A program made the translations under genes and the position numbers. Shown here one piece after another: positions 44,286 through 55,252 of a DNA stretch of 64,000 nucleotides. The notes beneath the pieces were generated by a model. That model had not been told where the DNA came from and did not search any database. It saw nothing but the letters and a program-made list of their open reading frames with translations. The stretch is from CAIUMH01 sp963758555. GTDB taxonomy: Bacteria > Actinomycetota > Acidimicrobiia > Acidimicrobiales > RAAP-2. The first letter of the stretch is position 1; every line of letters begins with the position of its first letter. The DNA lies in NCBI GenBank assembly GCA_963758555.1, contig CAVWVW010000003.1, positions 186,001-250,000 of the forward strand, in the 5' to 3' direction.

Positions 44286-45308
44286 ATGCAGCCTCCTCGG
44301 ATCGATCTGCGGAGTGACACCGTCACCCAGCCGACGGAGCAGATGCGCACCGCCATGGCCGAGGCCGACGTCGGCGACGACGGCTACGGCGAAGATCCGA
44401 CGGTCCGGCGCTTAGAGGAGCGCTTCGCCGAGCGACTGGGCAAGGAGGCGGCGCTGTTCGTTCCCTCGGGGGTCATGGCCAACCAGATCGCGCTGAGGTT
44501 GCTCACCTCGCCAGGCGATCTCGTGATCGCGGGACGTCGCCAGCACGTCGTGGCCTACGAGCTGGGAGCTGCCGGGCGCAACGCCGGGATCCAGTTCGAG
44601 ACGGTCGATGACGACAGAGGGAGCCTTGCTCTCGATGAGGTGGGGATTGTGTTCGAGGGCCCTCGCCACCACCTTCCACGGCGTGGGCGCGGTCTTCATC
44701 GAGAGCACGCACATGGCATCAGGCGGCCGGTACTGGTCGCTGGCCGAGCTGGACGAGCTTCGAGACCTGACCCTCGGGCGACCGATCCACCTCGATGGCG
44801 CACGACTCTTCAATGCGGAGGTGGCGAGCGGCATGACGGCTGCCGCCATGGCTGCCAGCTCGACGACCGTGATGTGCTGCCTCTCCAAAGGGCTCTGCGC
44901 GCCGGTGGGTTCTCTGCTGGCCGGCCCCACCGACCTCATCGAGCAGGGGATCGTCGAGCGCAAACGCCTCGGGGGAGCGATGCGACAAGCGGGAGTGCTC
45001 GCGGCGTGCGGCCTGATCGCGCTAGAGGTCATGGTCGAGCGCCTGCAGGACGATCATCGCACGAGCTCGTCGGATCGCCGAGGCGGTGGCTGACCGATGG
45101 CCGCAGCAGGCTTCTGAGCTCGAGCACCAGCCCACCAATCTGGTGGTCTTCGGTCATGAGGATCCGGCCGACGCTGCTCGAGCACCTCGGCGAGGAGGGG
45201 ATCGGGGCAGGGACCATCGCACCCGGCGTCGTGCGCCTCGCCGTGCATGCGGGCATCGACGACCACGCCGTGGACGAGGTCGCACAGGCGCTCAAGGCCG
45301 CGCCGTGA
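44286..45308 (+). pseudogene. ltaE: Low-specificity L-threonine aldolase, multiply frameshifted
   Basis: The reading sense is in three frames. Frame 1 (from ATG 44286) starts RIDLRSDTVTQPTEQM and reaches LDEVGIVFEG; frame 2 continues ALATTFHGVGAVFIESTHM with the PLP lysine region CCLSKGLCAPVGSLLAGP; after about 45062 frame 3 continues ARARRIAEAVADRWPQQ to NLVVFGHEDPA; then frame 1 returns, ending GVVRLAVHAG. Three one-base removals (near 44655, 45060 and 45155) restore a 340-residue enzyme. A PLP fold-type I aldolase would cleave threonine to glycine and acetaldehyde. As written it would not be made; see the frameshift finding. Confidence 0.85.
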
Positions 45309-46192
45309 AGGTGCGCATCGGGATCGGCGCCACCGGTGGCGATCTCGGCCGCGCCGAGCTCGAAGTGCTCTGCGCGTCGTTGCTCGAGCGGGGCTTCGAT
45401 TCGATCTGGCTCTCTGACGTGCTCACGAGGCCCGGCGTCGATCCCTTCGTCGGTCTGGCGTGGCTCTCAGGTCGCCTCCCGAAGCTCAAGATCGGTACGA
45501 CGTTCCTGGTACCTGGCTGGAACCTGCTTCGACTGGCTCGTCAGCTGGCCGGTCTCGATCAGCTGAGCGGTGGTCGACTGCTCCTCGTCGGGGTCCCTGG
45601 TCTCGCTCAAGGGGCCGAGGCCGTGGCGGTGGGCGTTGCCCCCAAAGAGCGTGGAGCGGTGATCGACGAGGCGCTGCCGCTGCTCAAGCGACTCCTGGCG
45701 GGCGAGGCGGTCGACGTGCCGGGTCCCTCGGGCATCGTGCCCAGCGTCCAGCTGGACCCCGCCGCTCGGCAACAGCCCCTCGATCTGTGGCTCGGAGGGT
45801 CGCTGCCGAGCGCTCTCGAACGATGCGGACGGATCGGTGACGGTTGGCTCCCCTCCCTGCTGAGCCCTCCGGAAGCCGCTCAAGGTCGCGTGGCGATCGA
45901 GCGTGTCGCAGACGCCCACGGTCGCGTCATCGACGCGGAGCACTTCGGTGTCAGCATCGCCTACGCCACCACGGCACCTCCCGCCCACCTGCTTGAGGCA
46001 TACGGCCGGCGAGCCAAGCGTGATGATCTCGATGCCGTCCTCCCGATCGGACTGCCAGCCCTCCGTCAGCTCCTTGAGGACTTCGTCGACGTCGGCTTCT
46101 CGAAGTTCGTGCTCCGTCCCTTGGGACCGGTGGCGTCGTGGGACGAAGAGCTCGCGGCCTTGGGCGACGCGGTGGGCGATCTCCAGACCTGA
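45305..46192 (+). CDS. LLM-class flavin/F420-dependent oxidoreductase
   Basis: 295-residue luciferase-like TIM barrel from GTG 45305, which overlaps the ltaE stop. Family features are ERGFDSIWLSD, VDPFVGLAWLSGRLPKLKIGT, LAGLDQLSGGRLLLVGVPG and the closing DVGFSKFVLRPLG. Actinobacterial members commonly use F420 or FMN to reduce or oxygenate small molecules. The substrate cannot be predicted. Confidence 0.8.
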   Translation: MKVRIGIGATGGDLGRAELEVLCASLLERGFDSIWLSDVLTRPGVDPFVGLAWLSGRLPKLKIGTTFLVPGWNLLRLARQLAGLDQLSGGRLLLVGVPGLAQGAEAVAVGVAPKERGAVIDEALPLLKRLLAGEAVDVPGPSGIVPSVQLDPAARQQPLDLWLGGSLPSALERCGRIGDGWLPSLLSPPEAAQGRVAIERVADAHGRVIDAEHFGVSIAYATTAPPAHLLEAYGRRAKRDDLDAVLPIGLPALRQLLEDFVDVGFSKFVLRPLGPVASWDEELAALGDAVGDLQT

Positions 46193-46324
46193 GGACTGCA
46201 AGCGGCGTTCACACAAGCGTCGCGGCGAGTTCACCAGGGAGAATGCTCGTCGAACAGGGCGGAAGTGGGCCGGTAGGCTCTGGATTCCAGTCCCTGATCG
46301 TTGCGCTCCGAGGGAGGGCATGTT

Positions 46325-47587
46325 GTGAGCTTCGACATGGTCAACCTCTCTGAGATCGTCAGACGACCTCTCGTGGACGACGCTCGGGACAGGATTGGTC
46401 GGATCGAGGACCTGGTCGTTCGCTTCGGCGACCAGCCACATCCTCCGATCGTGGGCCTGGTCGTGCGCATCGGTGGTCGCGACCTGTTCGTTCCGGCCCG
46501 GAAGATCGCCTCGTTCGCCGAGCGACCCATCCAGTTCAAGGGTCTCCGTGTGGACCTTCGACGCTTCGAACGCCGCGAGGGCGAGATGCTGCTGGCCAAG
46601 GATCTCTTGGCCCGACATCTCATCAACTTCGTCGGTGGGCGCCTGATCAAGGGCAACGACATCGTCTTGGCCCAGGTCGACGACGTCTGCGAGGTCATCG
46701 GCGTCGATCCGGGACGCAAGCCGCTGCTGCGCTCGCTCTTCGGGCACCGCGGGAGAGCGGGCATCTCTCGAACAGGTGTGGTCGACTTCGCCTCGATCCA
46801 GCCCTTCGTGAGCCACGTGCCCACCGCCAAGCTGCGGATCCCGTACCGCAAGCTGGCCAAGCTGCACCCTGCCCAGATCGCTGACCTCGTCGAGGCGGCG
46901 AGTCATGAAGAAGGCGAGGAGATCATCGAGGCGGTGGCCGAGAACGTCGAGCTCGAAGCCGACGTCTTCGAGGAGCTCGACCTCGAGCACCAAGTCGAGT
47001 TCTTGGAGTCTCGCTCGGATGCCCAGGCCGCTCGGCTGGTGGACCGCATGGCACCCGATGAGGCGGCTGACCTGATCACCGAGGTCGAGCAAGAGCGTCG
47101 AATGGCGATCTTGGTGAACCTCTCGGAACCGCAGCAGACCAAGGTGCGAAAGCTCCTGAGCTACAACCCCGAGACCGCCGGCGGGATCATGAGCCCTGAC
47201 TTCGTCGCCGTCCCGCGCACGGCGTCTGCCACGGACGCGCTTGACGCCGTTCGGCACTCCTCGGCCCCGGCTGAGGCGCTCAACGTCGTCTACGTCGTCG
47301 ACGAGAAGGGCGCGCTCGTCGGCTCTGCGCCGATCGCCTCCCTGGTGCGCGCACTGCCTCACGCCGCGGTGACCGACGTGGCTCGCGAGGAGCCGACCCA
47401 CGTGCACCCGAGCTGGGACCTCTCTCGCACCGCCCGTCAGATGTCCGACTTCAACCTCACCGTGGCTCCCGTGGTGACCCCCGAGCACGACTCGCTCGTC
47501 GGTGTGGTGACGGTCGACGACTTGCTCGAACAGCTCCTGCCCCATGGATGGCGCAAGGAGTTCGGTCAGACCAAGGCGGAGGAGTGA
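46325..47587 (+). CDS. Soluble PRC-barrel / MgtE-N / CBS protein
   Basis: 420 residues, no membrane helix. Domains: a PRC-barrel-like repeat (about residues 10-160), the MgtE N-terminal superhelix (about 170-270; LHPAQIADLVEAA and MAPDEAADLITE are its repeats), then a tandem CBS pair (about 290-410; LLSYNPETAGGIMSPDFVAV is the MgtE hallmark). In MgtE channels these domains sense Mg2+ and gate the pore; here the channel part is absent. GTG 46325 has GGGAGGG eight bases upstream. The NRAMP-type transporter that follows is the natural partner. Confidence 0.85.
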   Translation: MSFDMVNLSEIVRRPLVDDARDRIGRIEDLVVRFGDQPHPPIVGLVVRIGGRDLFVPARKIASFAERPIQFKGLRVDLRRFERREGEMLLAKDLLARHLINFVGGRLIKGNDIVLAQVDDVCEVIGVDPGRKPLLRSLFGHRGRAGISRTGVVDFASIQPFVSHVPTAKLRIPYRKLAKLHPAQIADLVEAASHEEGEEIIEAVAENVELEADVFEELDLEHQVEFLESRSDAQAARLVDRMAPDEAADLITEVEQERRMAILVNLSEPQQTKVRKLLSYNPETAGGIMSPDFVAVPRTASATDALDAVRHSSAPAEALNVVYVVDEKGALVGSAPIASLVRALPHAAVTDVAREEPTHVHPSWDLSRTARQMSDFNLTVAPVVTPEHDSLVGVVTVDDLLEQLLPHGWRKEFGQTKAEE

Positions 47588-47779
47588 GCGCCGTGGTCGT
47601 CGAGCTGACCCTCGATCGTTGGAGGTCCCTCTGAAACCCCCAAGTACGACACGTCGGCGCCAAGCCGACGTGGCTCCGCGTGTCGCGGGAGGTGGCGGGC
47701 CGCCGTCGTAGCTCCCTCTCAGTCGACGCGTCGGTGCGTGAACCAGCAAACGAAGCGAGACCCTGAGAGGAGGTGAGCA
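47588..47779 (+). promoter_or_regulatory. Structured leader of the NRAMP gene with SD-occluding helix
   Basis: The 192-bp leader has a 9-bp perfect hairpin CACGTCGGC/GCCGACGTG (47650-47658 and 47664-47672), and a later helix pairs CCTCTCAG (47715-47722) with CTGAGAGG (47763-47770), which contains part of the AGGAGG ribosome site at 47768-47773. That is a translation switch in form. I could not match it to a known metal riboswitch. Confidence 0.5.
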
Positions 47780-49383
47780 ATGCCAGCCGCGACGAATTCT
47801 GCCGAGAGTGGCGAGGCGTCCATCACGGGCGCCTTCGGGACGATCCACCACGACGACCAGGCCCGCAACCGCGGCATGAAGGTCCGAATCCTCACCCTGC
47901 TCGCCATCTTGGGTCCGGGGATCATCGTGATGGTCGGCGACAACGACGCGGGCGGCGTCTCGACCTACGCCCAGGCCGGGCAGAACTATCGGCCTCTCGC
48001 TGCTCTGGACCCTGCCGTTGCTGATCCCGGTGCTCATCGTCAACCAAGAGATGGTGGTGCGCTTGGGGGCCGTGACCGGCGTCGGCCACGGTCGGCTCAT
48101 CAGGGAGCGCTTCGGCAAGCTCTGGGGTGCGATCGCTGTCGGTGACCTGTTCGTCCTCAACTTCGCCACCATCGCCACCGAGTTCATCGGCGTCAGCCTT
48201 GCGCTGGCGTACTTCCACGTCAGCGCGTACGTCTCGGTCCCGCTGGCTGGCCTGTCGCTGATCGTGATGACCACCTCAGGCAGCTTCCGTCGCTGGGAGC
48301 GGTTCATGTTCGTGTTCGTCTTCGCCAACCTGCTGGTGATCCCTCTTGGCGATCTTGTCGCACCCGAGCGCAGGGGCCATCGCGCACCATCTGGTCGTGC
48401 CTGGTGTGCAAGGAGGGGTCTCTTCCGATGCCGTGCTGCTGATCATCGCCATCGTGGGGACCACCGTCGCCCCGTGGCAGCTGTTCTTCCAGCAATCGAA
48501 CATCATCGACAAGAAGATCACGCCGCGCTGGATCAACTACGAGCGAGCCGACACCGCCATCGGCTCGGTGGTCACCGTCGCCGTGGCCACCTTGCTCATC
48601 GCCGTCGTGGCTGCGGCGTTCGCTGGCACGAGCCTGCATGGCAACTACTCCGTGACGACCGGTGCCCTCGGTGTCGCGCGAGGACTCGAGACCTACGTGG
48701 GTCCATGGGCGGGAGCCTTCTTCGCCATCTTGCTGCTCAACGCGTCGCTGATCGGCGCGGCCGCGGTCACCCTGGCGACGACCTATGCCTTTGGTGACGT
48801 AGCGCGCACGCACCTGTCCCTCGACAAGAGCTGGCGCGACGCCAAGGGCTTCTACGGCGGCTTCAGCGCGCTGGTGATCCTGGCCGCCACCTTGGTCCTG
48901 ATCCCTGGCGCGCCGCTCGGGCTCATCACGACGACGGTCCAGGCGCTGGCTGGGCTCCTGCTGCCACTGGCCACGGTGTTCTTGTTGCTGCTCTGCAACG
49001 ATCCTGACGTCTTGGGCCCGTGGGTCAACCGCCCGTGGCTGAACGCCGTCGCCACCGTGATCATCTCGGTGCTGGTGGTGCTCTCGCTGATCTTGATGAC
49101 GACCACCGTGTTCCCGCACGTCAACGTGGTGGTTCTCTGCGAGGTCCTCGGTGGCATCCTCATCGGGGCTCTGGGCATCGGAGGGGTGATCTGGTTGGTC
49201 CGTCGCTCGCCCGCACCAGAGAAGGTCGCCTCCGAGGTCCGAGCCGAGTGGCGCATGCCGTCGCTGAACCTGCTCAGCCGCCCTGATCTCGCTGGGTGGC
49301 GTCGTGGGGTGCTGATCAGCCTGGCGGGGTACTTGGTCCTCTCGGTCGTCTTGCTCATCGTCAAGGCCTTCCAGGTGGGCTGA
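47780..49383 (+). pseudogene. NRAMP-related divalent metal transporter, frameshifted twice
   Basis: Three frames carry one membrane protein. Frame A: LGPGIIVMVGDNDAGGVSTY (helix 1). Frame B: the next helices, from LPLLIPVLIVNQEMVVRLGA. Frame C: from PSAGAIAHHLVVPGVQGG, through TTVAPWQLFFQQSN (helix 6), to the stop at 49381-49383. One-base removals near 47986 and 48346 would give about 534 residues with eleven helices. NRAMP manganese transporters have DPGN in helix 1 and MPH in helix 6; here they are DAGG and APW, so the Mn-binding Asn and Met are absent. That points to the magnesium-type NRMT branch, supported by the MgtE-domain neighbour. Confidence 0.8.
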
Positions 49384-49384
49384 C

Positions 49385-50179
49385 GTGACACCGTCGATCA
49401 CGACCGTCTACCTCCACGCCCACCCCGACGACGAATCGCTCTTCACGGGCCTGCGCACCGTGCTCGAGGCACGAGAGGGGACGCGCCAGGTGCTCGTGAC
49501 GATGACCGATGGCTCGCTTGGCATCGACCCCGAAGGCCGCACTCCAGACGATCCACGCCACGATCGAGCGGCCACGGCGCAGGTACGAAGCCACGAGCTC
49601 CACGACGCGGCAGCGCTCTTGGGCTTTGACCACGTGGTCGAGCTGGGCTTTCGCGACTCAGGGATGGCCGGATGGGCGAGCGCAGCTGAGCCGGGCTCGT
49701 TCGCACGCCAAGACCGATCGATCGTCGCCGCTCGCGTGGCAGAGATCCTGAGGCTCGAGGGTCCGTGCAGGGTCGTGACCTATGACCACACCGGCTTCTA
49801 CGGTCACCCCGACCACGTCGCCACCGCACGCGCTTCGTTGTCGGCAGCGGCGCTCGTCGACACCGTCAGAAGCGTTGAAGCCGTGGTCATGACCGAAGGC
49901 GACGTCGAGCAGGCGGTGGCCCGAGCTCACGAGGTCGGCGAGCTCCTGCCGGAGTGGCTCGGCCAGCGCCTGATCACCCTCACCCCCGCCTCCGAGGTGA
50001 CCAAGGTGCTCGAGGCACCGGAGCTGGCGAGCATCAAGCACGCGGCGCTGGCGGCGCACCGCTCTCAGATCGACAACCAGGTGCTCATCGACCTCGATCC
50101 GGAGCTGTTCGCTGGTGTCTTCGGCCATGAGCGCTACGTCACGCTGCTCGACGCAGAGAAGGTCCCACCGGGCTCGTGA
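49385..50179 (+). CDS. LmbE-family (GlcNAc-PI type) deacetylase, first copy
   Basis: 264 residues. Zinc-site motif HAHPDDES near residue 11, the catalytic YDHTGFYGHPDHV near 135, and FRDSGMAGW in the middle. Members of this family include MshB and Mca of mycothiol metabolism. It starts two bases after the stop of the NRAMP gene and overlaps or abuts the paralogue that follows. Confidence 0.88.
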   Translation: MTPSITTVYLHAHPDDESLFTGLRTVLEAREGTRQVLVTMTDGSLGIDPEGRTPDDPRHDRAATAQVRSHELHDAAALLGFDHVVELGFRDSGMAGWASAAEPGSFARQDRSIVAARVAEILRLEGPCRVVTYDHTGFYGHPDHVATARASLSAAALVDTVRSVEAVVMTEGDVEQAVARAHEVGELLPEWLGQRLITLTPASEVTKVLEAPELASIKHAALAAHRSQIDNQVLIDLDPELFAGVFGHERYVTLLDAEKVPPGS

Positions 50180-50214
50180 CAGGCGGCGGCAACGCCGCTC
50201 GTAGGATCCAAGGC

Positions 50215-51060
50215 ATGTCCGAGCAGACCCCCACCATCGTCCTGGTCCACGCCCACCCCGACGACGAAGCCTCAACCACGGGCGGGACCATCGCCAAGTA
50301 CGCAGGCGAGGGAGCGCGCGTGGTCCTCGTGACCTGCACCAACGGTGAGCTCGGCGATTCGTCCACGGGCGCGGTCCCGGGCGACGACCGCCACGACGTC
50401 GACGAGGTGGTGGCCTTTCGTCGCGGCGAGCTGGCCGCCTCGTGCGAGATCCTCGGGATCGAGCGACTCGAGCTGCTTGGCTACCACGACTCAGGGATGA
50501 TGGGCTGGCCTCAGAACGACGAACCTGGATCCTTCTGGTCGACACCAGTCGAGGAAGCCGCGAGCCGCCTGGCGGCGATCCTCGACGAAGAGCAACCTGA
50601 GGTCGTCATCACCTACGACGAGAACGGGTTCTACGGCCATCCTGATCACATCCAGGCCAACCGGATCACGCTGGCGGCACTCCAGCAATCGACGGCCCAG
50701 GCCAAGCTCTACTACCCAGCCATCCCCGAGTCCGCCTTCGCCTCGATGCGCGAAGCGATGATCCAAGCCGGTGAGGAGCTCCCCGAGGAGGGCGAGGACA
50801 ACGCCGAGGGGGGTCCTGTCGGCGTGCCCGATGAGCTCATCGGCGCCGTGCTCGACATCTCGCCGTGGATCGGACAGAAGCGGGCGGCTCTCGCCGCCCA
50901 TGCGTCGCAGACGACGGGCAGCTTCTTCCTGACCATGTCCGACGAGCTCTTCGCGACCTTCCTCGGGCGCGAGGCCTACCAGCGAGTGGCTGACCCCACC
51001 GGACAGGTCGGTCTCGAAGATGACCTGCTTGCAGGCACCCGCTTCGCCCTCAGCAGCTGA
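50215..51060 (+). CDS. LmbE-family deacetylase, second copy (mycothiol conjugate amidase-like)
   Basis: 281 residues from ATG 50215; a GTG at 50176 overlapping the preceding stop (GTGA) is an alternative adding 13 residues. Zinc motif HAHPDDEAS, second motif YDENGFYGHPDHI, and YHDSGMMGWPQND, which resembles the Mca/MshB active-site loop. It shares about a third of its sequence with the first copy, so the pair arose by duplication. It may hydrolyse mycothiol S-conjugates or GlcNAc-inositol. Confidence 0.88.
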   Translation: MSEQTPTIVLVHAHPDDEASTTGGTIAKYAGEGARVVLVTCTNGELGDSSTGAVPGDDRHDVDEVVAFRRGELAASCEILGIERLELLGYHDSGMMGWPQNDEPGSFWSTPVEEAASRLAAILDEEQPEVVITYDENGFYGHPDHIQANRITLAALQQSTAQAKLYYPAIPESAFASMREAMIQAGEELPEEGEDNAEGGPVGVPDELIGAVLDISPWIGQKRAALAAHASQTTGSFFLTMSDELFATFLGREAYQRVADPTGQVGLEDDLLAGTRFALSS

Positions 51061-51063
51061 GGC

Positions 51064-52509
<1,446 letters not shown>

Positions 52510-52656
52510 AGTGGCTCTCCTGGTGATGCGGCGCGCAGGCGCGCAGTGGACTAGCAATGAGCGGCGCCGACCTCTGTCTGAGAAACGCCTCCCTCGATGT
52601 TAGGGCGGTGACGGGCAGACGCCGTCGCCCACGAGCGCACTGGAGACCAGCACCTG

Positions 52657-53976
52657 ATGTACGCCGCAACGCTGAGTGGTCCGATCGAGGGAGCGAACCC
52701 ACCTGCGGGGAGCCCTCGGCGCGACTTGGCGGCCGTCGGCTACGTCTGCGAGGAGTACTTCTTGGAGGGCACCGCGGAGGCCTACCAGCACCGCGGCGAC
52801 GAGCCACCTTCGAGCGACGGCCGCTGGGAGCCGGAGGTCTTCGGTGAGGGTCCCTATCGAACCCGCCTCTTGGTGGTGCGACCGGGCGATCCGACCGCGT
52901 TCAACGGCACGGTCCTGCTCAACTGGCAGAACGTCTCGGCGGGGGCGGAGATCACGAGGCCTGAAGACGACGAGATCTACCGCGGCCACGCCTGGGTGGG
53001 GGTGAGCGCCCAGGAGATCAGCCTCTACGGCTCGCCACTGGGCATGGGGGTCCGGGGCGTGCTGCCCCGAGAGGCCCTGCTCGACCTCGATCCGGAGCGC
53101 TACGGCTCGCTCAGCCACCCTGGCGATGCGGGCTCGTTTGACATCTTCGGCCAGGCTGCCCAGGCCGTGGGGCCGACGCGCAGCCTCGAACCCGATCCGC
53201 TCGGGGGCCTCGAGGTGGAGCGTGTCGTAGCGCTGGGCGGCTCGCAGTCCGCCATGCGCCTCGCTGCCTACCTCAACGGCGTCCACCTGCTGCACCAGGC
53301 GATCGACGGCTTCGTGCTGACCGTGTGGGAGGGACGAGCCCCACGCCTCCCCGAGGGCCCCATGCCCCTTGGGCTGCGCACGGTGCTCCGCGACGACCTT
53401 GACGTCCCCATCTTCGTGGTCAACAGCGAGTTCGAAGCCGAGGCGGGCGCCACCTCGCACCAGCCGGACCATGAGCACCTCCGCGTCTGGGAGGTGGCGG
53501 GAACGCCTCACGGCACACGAAGGACGCAGGCAGCCGCAGCCGCTTCCGGCTGGCAGACCAACCCGCTTCGCTGGGATCTCGTCCACCAGGCGGCGATCCG
53601 CCTGATGGATCATTGGCTGGCGCGCGGCGTCGTACCACCCGCTCAGCCCCGGATCGAGACCGACGAGCGCGGTTGGCTGCTGCGCGACGAGTTCGGCAAC
53701 GCGCGCGGGGGAGTCCGCCTCCCGGATCTCGAGGTGCCGATCGGCACCTTTCAGGGCATGTCGGTCAAGACGGCCTCGGGGCCGCTCTTCGGAGGCTTCC
53801 AGGCCATGGATCAGGACGCACTTCGGGTGCTCTACCCAGATCGCAGGCGCTTCCTTGAGCCCTGGGAGCAAGCCGTGGATGCCATGGTGACGGCTCAGAC
53901 GCTGCTGGTCGATGATGCGGCTCTCGAACAGGCCCGAGGCATCGCCATCGCCGACTCGCTGTTGCTCTCGCCGTGA
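52657..53976 (+). CDS. Alpha/beta hydrolase domain protein
   Basis: 439 residues of a large alpha/beta-hydrolase type found in actinobacteria (Abhydrolase_10-like). The nucleophile is in GGSQSAMRL; other catalytic residues could be Asp in the SHQPDHEHLRVWEV segment and a His in AGTPHGTR. It has no signal peptide, so it is likely cytoplasmic. The substrate is unknown, possibly an ester or lactone. It is divergent from ahcY. Confidence 0.75.
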   Translation: MYAATLSGPIEGANPPAGSPRRDLAAVGYVCEEYFLEGTAEAYQHRGDEPPSSDGRWEPEVFGEGPYRTRLLVVRPGDPTAFNGTVLLNWQNVSAGAEITRPEDDEIYRGHAWVGVSAQEISLYGSPLGMGVRGVLPREALLDLDPERYGSLSHPGDAGSFDIFGQAAQAVGPTRSLEPDPLGGLEVERVVALGGSQSAMRLAAYLNGVHLLHQAIDGFVLTVWEGRAPRLPEGPMPLGLRTVLRDDLDVPIFVVNSEFEAEAGATSHQPDHEHLRVWEVAGTPHGTRRTQAAAAASGWQTNPLRWDLVHQAAIRLMDHWLARGVVPPAQPRIETDERGWLLRDEFGNARGGVRLPDLEVPIGTFQGMSVKTASGPLFGGFQAMDQDALRVLYPDRRRFLEPWEQAVDAMVTAQTLLVDDAALEQARGIAIADSLLLSP

Positions 53977-53997
53977 GCGATCCGCCCTCGGGCAGCC

Positions 53998-55077
53998 TCA
54001 GACGTTGAAGCGGAACTCCACGACGTCGCCGTCGGCCATCACGTAGTCCTTCCCCTCGAGCCGCATCTTGCCCGCCGAGCGAGCAGCTGCGACCGATCCG
54101 GCGGCCACGAGGTCTTCGAAGCCGATGATCTCTGCCTTGATGAAGCCCCGCTCGAAGTCGGTGTGGATCACGCCAGCCGCTCGAGGCGCGGTGTCACCCG
54201 CGTGGATGGTCCAGGCTCTCGACTCTTTCGGGCCCGCTGTCAGATACGTCTGGAGGCCCAGGGTCTCGAAGCCGATCTTGACCAGACGATGGAGGCCGGG
54301 CTCGCTCAACCCGTACGAGTCGAGCATCTCGGCGAGGTCATCGCCGGCGAGACCTGCCAGCTCGGCCTCGAGCTGCGCGCACACGACGATCGCCGCGGCC
54401 GGTGCCACCAAGGCGGCGAGCTCTGCGTGTCGGGCGCCATCATCGAGGCTGGCCTCATCGACGTTGAAGACGTACAAGAAGGGCTTGGCGGTGAGCAGGT
54501 GGAGGTCAGCGAGTGCGTCGAGATCGAGCTGGTCGGCCACTGAGAAGACGGTGTGGCCTCCATCGAGCTGGGTGCGAGCGGCGACCACCGCGCTGAGCTG
54601 CTCGGCAGCCTCAGGCAGCCGTCTGGCCTCTCGCTCGAGCTTCGGGATGCGGGCGTCGAGCGTCTGGAGGTCGGCCAAGATCAGCTCGGTGTTGATCGTT
54701 TCGATGTCGGCGAGAGGGTCCACCTTGCCCTCGACGTGGATGACGTCTTCGTCCTCGAAGACCCTGACGACCTGACAGATGGCATCGGCCTCGCGGATGG
54801 CGGCAAGGAACTGGTTCCCGAGGCCTTCGCCCTCTGACGCACCGCGCACGATGCCGGCGATGTCGACGAAGGTGACGGCCGCCGGCAAGATGCGCTCGGA
54901 ACCGAAGATCTCGGCCAGGACCTCCAAGCGAGGATCTGGTACGTCGACCACGCCCACGTTGGGCTCGATGGTGGCGAAGGGGTAGTTCGCGGCCAAGACC
55001 TCGTTGTGGGTCAGCGCATTGAACAAGGTTGACTTCCCGACGTTGGGCAGCCCCACGATCCCGATTGAAAGCCCCAC
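53998..55077 (-). CDS. ychF: Ribosome-binding ATPase YchF (Ola1/EngD family)
   Basis: 359 residues. The N-terminal P-loop GLPNVGKSTLFNALT and G3 DIAGIVRGASEGEGLGNQFL are present; G4 reads FNVDEAS rather than NKxD, which explains its ATP preference. The C-terminal TGS domain begins near residue 275 (LQTYLTAGPKESRAWTI). It binds the ribosome and acts in stress responses. It is near ahcY but on its own, and probably monocistronic. Confidence 0.95.
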   Translation of the reverse strand: MGLSIGIVGLPNVGKSTLFNALTHNEVLAANYPFATIEPNVGVVDVPDPRLEVLAEIFGSERILPAAVTFVDIAGIVRGASEGEGLGNQFLAAIREADAICQVVRVFEDEDVIHVEGKVDPLADIETINTELILADLQTLDARIPKLEREARRLPEAAEQLSAVVAARTQLDGGHTVFSVADQLDLDALADLHLLTAKPFLYVFNVDEASLDDGARHAELAALVAPAAAIVVCAQLEAELAGLAGDDLAEMLDSYGLSEPGLHRLVKIGFETLGLQTYLTAGPKESRAWTIHAGDTAPRAAGVIHTDFERGFIKAEIIGFEDLVAAGSVAAARSAGKMRLEGKDYVMADGDVVEFRFNV

Positions 55078-55252
55078 GGTTGCTCCTTGTCTGCCAGCGG
55101 TCCGGGACAGAGGTTACGGGAGGTCATCAAGCCCACTGGCGAGTGCAGGTGGCTGAGAAGACATGAGAGATCTCTCATCCTCACTTCATGGAGTCTTCAG
55201 GGTCTCTCGAGAAGATGAGGTCCATGAACCGTGTCGACCTTCAAGGAGCGTC

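Noticed and set aside
47588..47779. M-box magnesium riboswitch
   Set aside because: The leader folds and hides the SD, but the characteristic conserved sequence of the M-box is not visible.
45467..48328. A 953-codon open frame on the minus strand across the LLM, MgtE-N and NRAMP genes
   Set aside because: It is antisense to genes with clear protein families and has the Arg/His/Asp/Gln-rich composition of a GC-driven shadow frame.
52510..52610. SAH riboswitch upstream of ahcY
   Set aside because: A GAGG/GGCGC-rich stretch on the minus strand is faintly similar, but the conserved core could not be aligned; no call is supported.
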